A stretch of DNA of 10,072 nt, taken from contig JABCYT010000067.1 of assembly GCA_013290035.1 (NCBI GenBank), positions 1 to 10,072 of the forward strand, given 5' to 3'. The stretch comes from Alphaproteobacteria bacterium (GTDB taxonomy: Bacteria > Pseudomonadota > Alphaproteobacteria > Reyranellales > Reyranellaceae). Under the pieces are notes generated by a model. The model worked only from the letters and a program-made list of their open reading frames with translations, was not told the DNA's origin and did not search any database. Every line of letters begins with the position of its first letter. Position 1 is the stretch's first letter. The translations under genes were made by a program, and so were the position numbers. Below are positions 1 to 7,141 of this stretch, in pieces.

Positions 1-76
1 CCAGCTGGTCGGCCGGCAGCACGAGGACACCGCCTTGCTCAACATCGCCGCCTGGGTGCGGAGCGCGCTCACGTGA
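1..76 (+). CDS. Amidase-signature enzyme, C-terminal end only (partial)
   Basis: Only the last 24 codons and the TGA stop (74-76) are in the window. The translated tail, starting QLVGRQHEDTALL and continuing into an AAWV segment, matches the tail of the next gene (QLVGLRHEDNRLL then AAWV) almost position for position. The upstream gene is therefore a paralogous amidase-signature (AS) hydrolase. In this family this segment closes the core fold after the active site, so the substrate cannot be judged from it. The stop overlaps the start of the next gene (GTGA), implying one transcript and coupled translation. The identity rests on similarity to the neighbour rather than on any catalytic motif, which lies outside the window. 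Confidence 0.8.
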   Translation, partial: QLVGRQHEDTALLNIAAWVRSALT

Positions 77-1341
77 AGCCGCTTTCCGCCACCGAGGCCG
101 TCGCCCGGATCGAAGCCGGCACGCTCACGTCGCAGGCGCTGGTGCGGGCCTGCCTCGAGCGCATCGCCGCGCGCGAGCCTGCGGTGAGGGCGTGGGCCTA
201 TCTCGATCCCGACCTCGCTCTGGCGCAGGCCAAGGCGGCCGACGCCGCCAAAGGCGGCATCCTGCGCGGCGTGCCGGTCGGGGTGAAAGACATCATCGAC
301 ACCCACGACATGCCGACCGGCCACAATTCGCCGATCTTCAAGGGCAAGGTGCCGTTCGGCGACGCCGCCTGCGTGGCGCTCTGCCGGACCGCCCATGCCG
401 TGATCCTGGGCAAGACGGTGACCACGGAGTTCGCCAACCGCCATCCCGGTCCGACGACCAACCCGCACAATTCGGCGCACACGCCGGGCGGATCATCGTC
501 GGGCTCGGCCGCGGCGGTGGCCGACGGCCACGTGCCGCTGGCGTTCGGCACCCAGACCGGCGGCTCGGTGATCCGTCCCGCCGCCTATTGCGGCGTGATC
601 GGTTACAAACCGACCTTCGGCGACTTCTCGCGGGTCGGCATCAAGATGCAATGCCATTCGGTCGATACGCTGGGCCTGATGGCGCGCACGCTCGACGACA
701 TTGCGCTGCTCCGCGCCGCCGTGCTCAAGCTGCCGCCGGTCCGCATCGACCGCGGCATTGCGCGGCCGCGCATCGGCTTCTGCCGCACGCCGATCTGGGG
801 CGAAGCGTCGCCCGATACCAAGGCGCTGCTCGAAAAGACCGTGTCGAAGCTCGCCGACAAGGGCGCGTCGGTGGTCGATGTCGCCTTCGCCGCGCCCTTC
901 AGCGACATCCTCGACGATCACGGCGCCATCACCGACTATGAGAGCACGCGCAACTACGCCGACGAGCGGCTGCGCAATCCCGACAAGGTGAGCCGGGAGC
1001 TGATGGATGGCGCCATGAAGCGCGGGCTGGAAGTGTCCTTCGAGCGCTATGTCGCCGCCCAGCGCAAGTCGACCGCCTTCCGCGCCCATATCGATTCGCT
1101 GTTCGACCGGGTCGACGTCCTGCTTTGCCCCAGCGCGCCGGGCGAGGCGCCGGCAGGCGTCGAATTCACCGGCGATCCGCGCTTCAATTCGATCTGGACC
1201 CTGGCCGGCACGCCCTGTGTTACGCTGCCGGCCGGCACCGGCGCCAAGGGCCTGCCGCTCGGCCTGCAACTGGTCGGGCTGCGCCACGAGGACAACCGGC
1301 TGCTCTCCACCGCCGCGTGGGTCGCGGCGCATCTCGACTGA
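73..1341 (+). CDS. Amidase-signature (AS) family amidohydrolase
   Basis: This 422-residue protein probably hydrolyses a C-N amide bond in the cytoplasm; no signal peptide is visible. The family's Ser-cisSer-Lys triad is complete: Lys72 in GVPVGVKDIID, cis-Ser141 in GGSSSGSAAAVA, and nucleophile Ser165 in TQTGGSVIRPA. The 24-residue spacing between the two serines is the one seen in known AS enzymes. The length suits a stand-alone amidase rather than GatA, which is usually near 480 residues, and no gatB or gatC lies nearby. The GTG start at 73 is chosen because it overlaps the TGA of the upstream paralog (GTGA), the usual sign of translational coupling. An M20-type amidohydrolase follows 10 bases after the stop. 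The pair suggests consecutive hydrolysis of an amide or ureide compound, which is inference. Family assignment is secure; the substrate is unknown. Confidence 0.93.
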   Translation: MKPLSATEAVARIEAGTLTSQALVRACLERIAAREPAVRAWAYLDPDLALAQAKAADAAKGGILRGVPVGVKDIIDTHDMPTGHNSPIFKGKVPFGDAACVALCRTAHAVILGKTVTTEFANRHPGPTTNPHNSAHTPGGSSSGSAAAVADGHVPLAFGTQTGGSVIRPAAYCGVIGYKPTFGDFSRVGIKMQCHSVDTLGLMARTLDDIALLRAAVLKLPPVRIDRGIARPRIGFCRTPIWGEASPDTKALLEKTVSKLADKGASVVDVAFAAPFSDILDDHGAITDYESTRNYADERLRNPDKVSRELMDGAMKRGLEVSFERYVAAQRKSTAFRAHIDSLFDRVDVLLCPSAPGEAPAGVEFTGDPRFNSIWTLAGTPCVTLPAGTGAKGLPLGLQLVGLRHEDNRLLSTAAWVAAHLD

Positions 1342-1351
1342 GGGCTTCGTC

Positions 1352-2578
1352 ATGCCGCGCATCAACGGCGAAAGGCTTCTGGCCGATCTGCGCCGCATCG
1401 CCGATTTCGGCCGCTATCAGACCGGCGTTCATCGCCCGCATCTCTCGCCTCAGGACGTCGAGAGCCGCCATTGGCTCGCCAACCGCATGAAGGAGGCGGG
1501 CCTGGAGCCCGTGATCGACGGCGTGGGCAACGTGATCGGCCGCAGTCCCAAGACCGGACCGCGCCTGCTGATGGGCTCGCACACCGACACCCAGCCGAGG
1601 GGCGGCTGGCTCGACGGCGTGATGGGCGTGATCTACGGGCTCGAAGTGGCGCGTGCGCTGGCCGAAGACCCCGACACCGCGCACCTCGCCGTCGACGTCG
1701 CCTCGTGGGCCGACGAGGAGGGCCACTGGGGCGGCATGATCGGCAGCAAGTCTTTCATCGGCCGCATCACCGATGCCGACATCGACGCCGCGCGCCATCG
1801 CGACGACGGCTCGAAGATGCGTGACGCGCTGAAGACCGCAGGGCTGGAGAATGCGCCGCGCCTTTCGCTCGAGGACGGCCGCTATCGCTGTTATCTGGAA
1901 GCGCATATCGAGCAGGGCGGCCTGCTCGAGGCCAGCGACAAGAAGATCGGCGTCGTCACGGCGATCGTCGGCATCTACCAGTACCGCCTGGCCTTCAGCG
2001 GCATCCAGAATCACGCCGGGACCACGCCCATGCCGATCCGCAAGGATGCGGGCGTGGCCATGATGCGGCTCTACAACGAGGTGATGGACAGATTCCCCGC
2101 GCTCGCCGGACCGCGCAGCGTATGGACCGTGGGCAAGCTGTCGGTCGAACCCGGCGCGCCCGCCATCATCCCCGGCAAGGCCGAGATGATCCTGCAGTTC
2201 CGCGACGCCGACCTCGCCGTCCTGAAGCGGCTCGAAGCCTGCCTGCTCGACATCGTTGCGGGCCATCAGGCGCGCGGACCGTGCAGCATCGAATGCGTCA
2301 ATCTTTCGCGCACCATGCCGGCGCCCATGGAGGAACGGCTGCTCGAGGCGATCGATGCCGCGGCCGAGCAGCATGCGCCGGGCCAGAATATGCGCATGCC
2401 CTCGGGTGCCGGCCACGATGCGCAAATCCTGGCGCAGCGGCTGCCCGCGGCCATGATGTTCGTGCCCTCGATCGGCGGCATCTCGCACCACTTCACCGAG
2501 AACACGGCGGACGCCGATATCGTGCTGGGCTGCCAGGTCTTCGCCGACGCCGCGGCGAAGATCTTGAAGAGCAATTAG
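1352..2578 (+). CDS. M20-type Zn/Mn amidohydrolase (N-carbamoyl-L-amino-acid hydrolase / allantoate amidohydrolase family)
   Basis: This 408-residue cytoplasmic metalloenzyme belongs to the hydantoinase/carbamoylase branch of M20, whose members cleave N-carbamoyl amino acids, ureidoglycolate-type compounds or allantoate. The two-metal site is intact: His77 and Asp88 in SHTDTQPRGGWLDG, Glu122/Glu123 in WADEEG, His185 in EAHIEQG, and His379 in GGISHHFTENT. The GIQNHAGTTPM segment (217-227) is the family's conserved dimer/lid-domain stretch, and SGAGHDA (351-357) is another family hallmark. Length matches the usual 400-420. The ATG at 1352 is preceded by GAGGG (1340-1344) at good spacing. Reading the frame further upstream would run deep into the amidase gene. 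It lies 10 bases after the amidase stop, so both are probably in one operon. Family members differ by a few pocket residues, so I do not choose between carbamoylase, allantoate and ureido substrates. Confidence 0.93.
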   Translation: MPRINGERLLADLRRIADFGRYQTGVHRPHLSPQDVESRHWLANRMKEAGLEPVIDGVGNVIGRSPKTGPRLLMGSHTDTQPRGGWLDGVMGVIYGLEVARALAEDPDTAHLAVDVASWADEEGHWGGMIGSKSFIGRITDADIDAARHRDDGSKMRDALKTAGLENAPRLSLEDGRYRCYLEAHIEQGGLLEASDKKIGVVTAIVGIYQYRLAFSGIQNHAGTTPMPIRKDAGVAMMRLYNEVMDRFPALAGPRSVWTVGKLSVEPGAPAIIPGKAEMILQFRDADLAVLKRLEACLLDIVAGHQARGPCSIECVNLSRTMPAPMEERLLEAIDAAAEQHAPGQNMRMPSGAGHDAQILAQRLPAAMMFVPSIGGISHHFTENTADADIVLGCQVFADAAAKILKSN

Positions 2579-2755
2579 CCCATGGTCCTTACGGCTCGAT
2601 CGGCTCGGGATCGAGCACGAAGCGGCGACGATCGTTGCATTGAGCAAAACAGGGCATTGTGGGAAAAGACGGTGACGGTCCGATCGTCAGAAAACTTGCG
2701 ACCCTGCAGGAGGATCCGCCTTGCCGTTCCAGACTTTTTCGCCCCATGGTGATGC
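2579..2755 (+). other. Intergenic region between catabolic cluster and exporter operon
   Basis: This 177-base gap is the only sizeable one before the exporter genes, so it is the natural place for their promoter. I see no convincing sigma70 pair: TTGCAT at 2635-2640 is followed by only a poor -10 match (CATTGT, 2655-2660) at too short a spacing. The region holds the inverted repeat at 2594-2616 and, near its right end, a strong AGGAGG (2708-2713) that does not serve the annotated adaptor start. Base composition is a little less GC-rich than in the genes around it (for example the stretch 2636-2700), as expected for a promoter region. Confidence 0.4.
2594..2616. repeat. Inverted repeat after the amidohydrolase gene
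   Basis: GCTCGAT (2594-2600) and ATCGAGC (2610-2616) form a perfect 7-bp stem around a 9-base loop, 15 bases past the amidohydrolase stop codon. No T-tract follows, so it is at best a weak or Rho-assisted terminator or an mRNA 3'-end stabiliser. It could also be a chance repeat, since CGAT-type words are common in this GC-rich DNA. Confidence 0.3.
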
Positions 2756-2771
2756 ATGGCGGGTCCACTAG
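2721..2771 (+). CDS. Candidate 16-codon leader peptide (TTG start) overlapping the first adaptor gene
   Basis: The best ribosome-binding site in the gap, AGGAGG at 2708-2713, sits 7 bases before a TTG at 2721. That TTG opens a 16-codon frame (MPFQTFSPHGDAWRVH if TTG is read as Met) closed by TAG at 2769-2771. The frame crosses the ATG (2756) of the HlyD-type adaptor, which has only a weak GGTG upstream. A short ORF reading through the start of the next gene is a usual arrangement for translational coupling. There is no run of one amino acid of the kind seen in classical attenuation leaders. An alternative is that a single-base error hides a longer N-terminus of the adaptor beginning at 2721; the adaptor frame is closed by TGA at 2750-2752. 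Confidence 0.3.
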   Translation: MPFQTFSPHGDAWRVH

Positions 2772-3832
2772 AATGGCTGCGCGCACGGTGGCTGCGCGCG
2801 CGGGCGGCGAGGAGCCAGCAGAAGACCGACACGTCTCGCCCGGCGCCAAAGACGCCGCTGGCGGCGACGCTGATTGTCGCCGTTTCCATTGCCCTGATCG
2901 TCGCCTTGGCGGCCTGGTACCTCGTCCAGCCGCAGCCGCTGCTCGTCCAGGGCGAGGCAGATGCGACGCGCATCGACATCGCCGCGCGAGTCGACGGGCG
3001 TGTCGCCGAACGCCTGGTCAGCCGGGGCCAGAACATTCCCGCTGGGAAGGTCCTGATCACCATCAGCAATCCCGAATTGGTGGCACAGCTCAAGCAAGCC
3101 GAAGCCGCGCGCGACGTGGCCATCGCCGACTTCAAGCGCATCGAGGTCGGCACGCGTGCCGAAGTCGTCGCCCAGCGCCGGGCGGCCCTTGCCTCCGCCG
3201 AAGCGAGCGAGCGCCTGGCCCAGCAGACCTACGATCGCACCAGGCAACTGACGGCAAGGGACTTCGCCTCCGTCCAGAAGCTCGACGAGGCGACCGCGAG
3301 CCTTGACGTGGCGCGTCGCGCCCAGCAGCAAGCCAAGCTGGCGCTCGAGGAGGCGATCAACGGATACACCGTCGAGGAACGCGGCGTGGCCAAGGCCGCC
3401 GTGGTCAAGGCCGAGGCCGCCATCACCACCCTGAAGGCGCAGGTCGCCGAGCTCGTGGTCAGCTCGCCGATCGCGGCGCAGGTCTATCACGCCAACGTCG
3501 ATCCCGGCGAATATGTGTCGCCGGGCGTCCCGCTGCTGTCCCTGGTCGACATTTCCGATGTCTGGCTGCGCTTCGACCTGCGCGAGGATTTGACCAAGGG
3601 CCTCAAGATCAACGATCGCTTCGACGTGCGCGTACCCGCCCTCGGCGACAGGACCATCACAGTCGAGGTCCGCAGGATCGCCACGCGCGGCGAATACGCC
3701 GGCTGGCGGGCCACGCGGGCAACCGGCGATTTCGACCTCAGGACCTTCGAAGTCCGCGCCTATCCGGTCGAGCCCGTGCCTGGCCTGCGACCGGGCATGA
3801 GCGTCTATGCGGACTGGAAGAAACGGCCCTGA
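2756..3832 (+). CDS. HlyD-type periplasmic adaptor (membrane fusion protein), first copy
   Basis: This 358-residue protein is an inner-membrane-anchored adaptor that would link an inner-membrane transporter to the periplasm or an outer-membrane channel. A basic cytoplasmic N-terminus (1-33) is followed by one membrane segment at about 35-57. The periplasmic part contains a biotinyl-lipoyl-like half motif (about 67-105, with AARVDGRV and NPELVAQL), a long Ala/Gln/Lys-rich coiled coil (about 107-232), the second lipoyl half (about 233-265, with SSPIAAQVY and VDPGEYVSPGVPL), and a beta-barrel/C-terminal part ending GLRPGMSVYADW. ATG 2756 is the first in-frame start, since TGA closes the frame at 2750-2752. 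Its ribosome-binding site is weak. The stop overlaps the permease ATG (TGATG). It resembles adaptors that work with ABC-2-type permeases such as the E. coli YhiI/YbhG type; the exported substrate is unknown. Confidence 0.9.
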   Translation: MAGPLEWLRARWLRARAARSQQKTDTSRPAPKTPLAATLIVAVSIALIVALAAWYLVQPQPLLVQGEADATRIDIAARVDGRVAERLVSRGQNIPAGKVLITISNPELVAQLKQAEAARDVAIADFKRIEVGTRAEVVAQRRAALASAEASERLAQQTYDRTRQLTARDFASVQKLDEATASLDVARRAQQQAKLALEEAINGYTVEERGVAKAAVVKAEAAITTLKAQVAELVVSSPIAAQVYHANVDPGEYVSPGVPLLSLVDISDVWLRFDLREDLTKGLKINDRFDVRVPALGDRTITVEVRRIATRGEYAGWRATRATGDFDLRTFEVRAYPVEPVPGLRPGMSVYADWKKRP

Positions 3833-6180
3833 TGGCGACGCCGCTCAGCCCGGGACTGGTCAGCGTCGCGGTGCGCGAAGCCCGGTGGATCTGGCACGAC
3901 CGCGTCGCCTTGCTGCTCACCGTAGGCGTGCCGCTGATCGCCTTTGCCGTCCTGTCGCTCACCTTCAGCAATGCGGTGGTGCGCGACCTTCGGGTCGATG
4001 TCGTGGACCGCGACATGACGCAGACCTCGATGCTCTACGTCCAGGCGCTGAACGCGGCGCCCAATGTCAGCGTGACCCGGCGGTCCACGGACCTGACCGC
4101 CGCGATGCACGCCGTTCGCTCCGGCGAGGCGATCGCGACGGTCTATCTGCCGCGCTACCTCGAGCGTGACATCGCCGACGGCAAACGGCCGCAGATCGTG
4201 ATCTTCTACAACAAGCAGTATTTGACGCCTGGCAACATCGCTTCGGCGGCGCTCGCCTCGGCGGTCCAGGCCGGTACGGCCGACTTGCCAAAGGTGCCGG
4301 GCCCGGCGGGCTACTCGCCAAGCGCCTTGGACGTGGAACAGTATGTGCTGACCAATCCGGCGCTGAACTACGGCCAGTTCCTGCTGCGCGCGCTCCTGCC
4401 GACCGTCCTGCACATCGTGACCGCCATTGCGGCGGGCTACGCCGTCGGATCGGAATTCGGCACGCGCAGCCTTGGCGAATGGATGGAAGCCGCCGGCGGC
4501 AGTGCCCTCACCGCGCTGGTCGGCAAACTTGCACCCTATTTCGGCATCTTCGCGCTGATGTTGGTGGTCGAGGCCGTCACCATGCATGGCGCCTACCAGG
4601 TGCCGTTCGCCGGCAGCGCCGTGCTGCTGGCCGCTTCATCCTGCCTGATGATCGCGGCCTACCTGTCGCTCGGCGCGCTGTTCCAGCTTCTCGTGCGCAA
4701 CCTCGCCTTCGGTCTCTCGCTCACCGCCATCGTCTGTTCGCCGGCCTTCGGCTTTGCTGGCGTCGGCTTTCCGCTCGTGGGCATGAGCGGTTTCCCGCTG
4801 GTCTGGGGCGCGTTGCTGCCGTTGCGCTGGCACCTCCAGGTCCTGTTCGACCAGGCGGCGCGCGGCGTGCCGCCTGTCGTCTCGCTCGAGCCGTTCGCCG
4901 CCGTTGCCGGCCTGGCGCTGATCTTCTTCGGTCTCGCCCTCCTGCGCCTGCGCCTTGTCGCGCGCACCTGGCGGCCGCCGCAGGAAGAGGCGGGCCCGGA
5001 CGAAGGATCGGCGCGACCTGGCATCGTCGGCGCCTTTGCCGAGGAATACCGCCGCGTGCTGGGCGATCGGGGGGCGTTCGGCCTCTTCGTGCTGGCGCCT
5101 CTGCTGTACGGCGTGCTCTATCCCCAACCCTATCTCGGCCAGCTCATCCGCAAGGTGCCGATTGCCGTGGTCGACAGCGATTCGACCGAGCTCAGCCGCA
5201 CCATCATCCAGGCTCTCGACGTCTCGGAGGCGCTGCAGGTGGCGGTGCGGGCCAATACGCTCGCCGAGGCGCAGGATGCCTTGGCGCGGCGCGAGGTCTT
5301 CGCCATCGTCGATATACCGGCCGGCATCGAGCGCGATGTTTTCGCCGGACGCCGGGCGCGCCTGCCGGCCTATGTCGACGCGGCCTATTTCCTGGTCCGC
5401 AGTCGCGCACTGGAGGGCATCCTCGATGCGACCGGCGAGGCGACGGCCCAGCTGCTGTCGCGTGAGGCACGACGCGACGGCAGCCTGTACCGCGCCGCCC
5501 TGGTCAAAAGCTCGCCGGTCGAGGTGCTGAACCAGCCGCTGTTCAATCCCACGGGCGGCTACGCCAGCTACATCGTGCCGGCGGCTTTCATGCTGATCCT
5601 GCAGCAGACGGTGCTCATGGGATCAGCGACGATCGCGGGCCTCGCCTTCCAGCAGGGCGGGTCGAGCGCGCGCCGCCGGCGCGGCGCCGTTTCCGCGGTG
5701 CTGGGCCAGGGTCTTGCCCATCTTCTCCTGGCCCTGCCCGGCGCCGTGCTGTTCCTGGTCGTGCTGCCGCGCATCTACGGCTTCTCCGCCACCGCGCACG
5801 TGCTCGACCTTCTGGCGATGCTGATACCCTTCATCCTCTCCGTCAGCTTCTTCGGCCAGTTTGCCGGCATGTGGTTCAGGCGGCGTGAAACCGCGGTGCT
5901 GCTGTTCATCGCCTCGAGCCTGCCGCTATTGTTCCTGGTCGGCGTGTCGTGGCCGGTGGAAGCCATTCCGCCTTACCTGCAGGCGGTGAGGTACATCTTT
6001 TCCAGCACATCGGCGATCGACGGCCTGGTGCGCATCAATCAGATGGGCGCGAGCCTGAACGACGTCTTCCGGGACTGGGTCGTACTCTGGGGCCTTGTCC
6101 TGCTCTACGGCATGCTTGCCGTCCTGGCCGCGTGGCGCCTCGGCGCCGCCGAAGGAACTGCCGATGCACGAGCGGCGTAA
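3832..6180 (+). CDS. Tandem-fused ABC-2-type export permease (two permease halves in one chain)
   Basis: This 782-residue membrane protein looks like two ABC-2 permeases joined head to tail. Half 1 (about 1-380) has a first helix at about 25-45, a soluble domain with VDVVDRDMTQTS, then five or six helices from about 183 to 376. A charged linker follows (381-398). Half 2 (about 399-782) repeats the plan: a helix at about 415-430, a soluble domain with IAVVDSDSTELS, helices from about 578, and the family-like segment VSWPVEAIPPYLQAVRYIF (705-723). No Walker A, Walker B or ABC signature is visible, so it is a membrane subunit only and would need an ATPase encoded elsewhere, or another energy source. 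It starts inside the stop of the first adaptor (TGATG) and its end overlaps the second adaptor by 17 bases. Ordinary homologues such as YhhJ and YbhR are single-domain, about 370 residues. Confidence 0.88.
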   Translation: MATPLSPGLVSVAVREARWIWHDRVALLLTVGVPLIAFAVLSLTFSNAVVRDLRVDVVDRDMTQTSMLYVQALNAAPNVSVTRRSTDLTAAMHAVRSGEAIATVYLPRYLERDIADGKRPQIVIFYNKQYLTPGNIASAALASAVQAGTADLPKVPGPAGYSPSALDVEQYVLTNPALNYGQFLLRALLPTVLHIVTAIAAGYAVGSEFGTRSLGEWMEAAGGSALTALVGKLAPYFGIFALMLVVEAVTMHGAYQVPFAGSAVLLAASSCLMIAAYLSLGALFQLLVRNLAFGLSLTAIVCSPAFGFAGVGFPLVGMSGFPLVWGALLPLRWHLQVLFDQAARGVPPVVSLEPFAAVAGLALIFFGLALLRLRLVARTWRPPQEEAGPDEGSARPGIVGAFAEEYRRVLGDRGAFGLFVLAPLLYGVLYPQPYLGQLIRKVPIAVVDSDSTELSRTIIQALDVSEALQVAVRANTLAEAQDALARREVFAIVDIPAGIERDVFAGRRARLPAYVDAAYFLVRSRALEGILDATGEATAQLLSREARRDGSLYRAALVKSSPVEVLNQPLFNPTGGYASYIVPAAFMLILQQTVLMGSATIAGLAFQQGGSSARRRRGAVSAVLGQGLAHLLLALPGAVLFLVVLPRIYGFSATAHVLDLLAMLIPFILSVSFFGQFAGMWFRRRETAVLLFIASSLPLLFLVGVSWPVEAIPPYLQAVRYIFSSTSAIDGLVRINQMGASLNDVFRDWVVLWGLVLLYGMLAVLAAWRLGAAEGTADARAA

Positions 6181-7141
6181 AAGAAGCTTGATCCTGGGGG
6201 GCGTCGTCGCGGCAATCGTCGTCGCCGCGCTCGTCGCGTTCCTCATGCAGCAGCCGGTCGCGGCGCCGCCGATTGCCGGCATGGTGCGCGAGACCGAGAT
6301 CCGCATCGCGCCGGAGATTTCCGGGCGCTTGGTGTCGCTCCCCGTTCATGCCGGCCAATCGGTTCACAAAGGCGAGCTTCTCGCGGTGCTCGACAATCCC
6401 GAGCTCGCTGCGTCGTTGGGCGAGGCGAAGGCCGCGGCCGCCAGCGCCCGCGCCGACCGAGACAATGTCTACGTCGGTGTGCGCGCCGAAGAGGTCGCGA
6501 TCATGGCCAAGGACGTGCAAACCGCCGAGGCCAACCAGCTGTTGGCCGAGCAGCAGCATGTGCGCGCCGTCGACCTCGCCGCCAAGAACTTCGCCAGCCG
6601 CCAGGAGCTCGACGAGAGCACGGCCTCGCTGGACAAGGCCAACGCCGACCTGGCGCTCAAGCGCGCCTCGCACGCCGCCGCTGTTGCCGGACCGATCGCC
6701 GAGGAGCGCGCTCTGGCCGCTGCCAAGGTAGCCCTGGCCGAGGCGACCGTCGCCGACCTGCAGGCCAAGCTCGACAAGACGCGGCTTTCGGCGCCGGTCG
6801 ACGGCACCGTTGGCGTGCTGGTCGCCGAGCTGGGCGAAGTCGTTCCGATCGGCAAGCCGGTGCTGACCCTGGAAGTGGGCACCGAACGCTGGTTCGCCTT
6901 CACGCTGCGCGAGGATTCCTTGGGCAAATTGACCGTCGGAAGCGACGTGACGCTCGGCACGAACGACGGCCGCGCCATCGCCGCGCGCGTCACCGAGCTC
7001 AGGGCGCTGGGCGAGTTCGCCACCTGGCAGGCCGCCCGCGCCGTCGGCGACCATGACCTCAACAGCTTCCGCCTGAGGCTTGATCCGCTTGCCGCAACCG
7101 AGGGTCTTCAGCCGGGCATGACCGTGTGGTTGCCGCGATGA
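6164..7141 (+). CDS. HlyD-type periplasmic adaptor (membrane fusion protein), second copy
   Basis: This 325-residue adaptor has a short basic N-terminus (MHERRKR), one membrane segment at about 9-28, a lipoyl half (about 43-80, with APEISGRLVSLPV and NPELAASL), a coiled coil (about 82-205), the second lipoyl half (about 207-238, with LSAPVDGTVGVL), and a barrel domain ending GLQPGMTVW. It is clearly related to the first adaptor: both share NPEL, FASxQxLDExTASLD, a LRED segment and a GDxDL segment near the end. I chose ATG 6164 because GAAGGA lies at 6151-6156 and the membrane segment then sits right at the N-terminus. A longer frame from 6095 would add 23 residues that overlap the permease and lack adaptor character. 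The stop overlaps the next ATG (ATGA). It may form a mixed adaptor ring with the first copy or serve the other permease half; both ideas are inference. Confidence 0.9.
   Translation: MHERRKRSLILGGVVAAIVVAALVAFLMQQPVAAPPIAGMVRETEIRIAPEISGRLVSLPVHAGQSVHKGELLAVLDNPELAASLGEAKAAAASARADRDNVYVGVRAEEVAIMAKDVQTAEANQLLAEQQHVRAVDLAAKNFASRQELDESTASLDKANADLALKRASHAAAVAGPIAEERALAAAKVALAEATVADLQAKLDKTRLSAPVDGTVGVLVAELGEVVPIGKPVLTLEVGTERWFAFTLREDSLGKLTVGSDVTLGTNDGRAIAARVTELRALGEFATWQAARAVGDHDLNSFRLRLDPLAATEGLQPGMTVWLPR

Noticed and set aside
493..1398. Long minus-strand open frame (about 300 codons) opposite the amidase gene
   Set aside because: It is the GC-rich shadow of a gene with an intact catalytic triad; the translation is Arg/Gly/Ala-rich with no recognisable motif.
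1220..2647. Minus-strand open frame of about 475 codons opposite the M20 gene
   Set aside because: Its composition (Arg, His, Ala, Asp) is typical of an antisense shadow, while the plus-strand frame carries all metal ligands.
2659..3306. Plus-strand frame from GTG 2659 running into the first adaptor
   Set aside because: After about 2760 it is out of frame with the adaptor and yields Arg/Gly/Pro-rich sequence without domains. The adaptor frame has a membrane helix, lipoyl halves and coiled coil.
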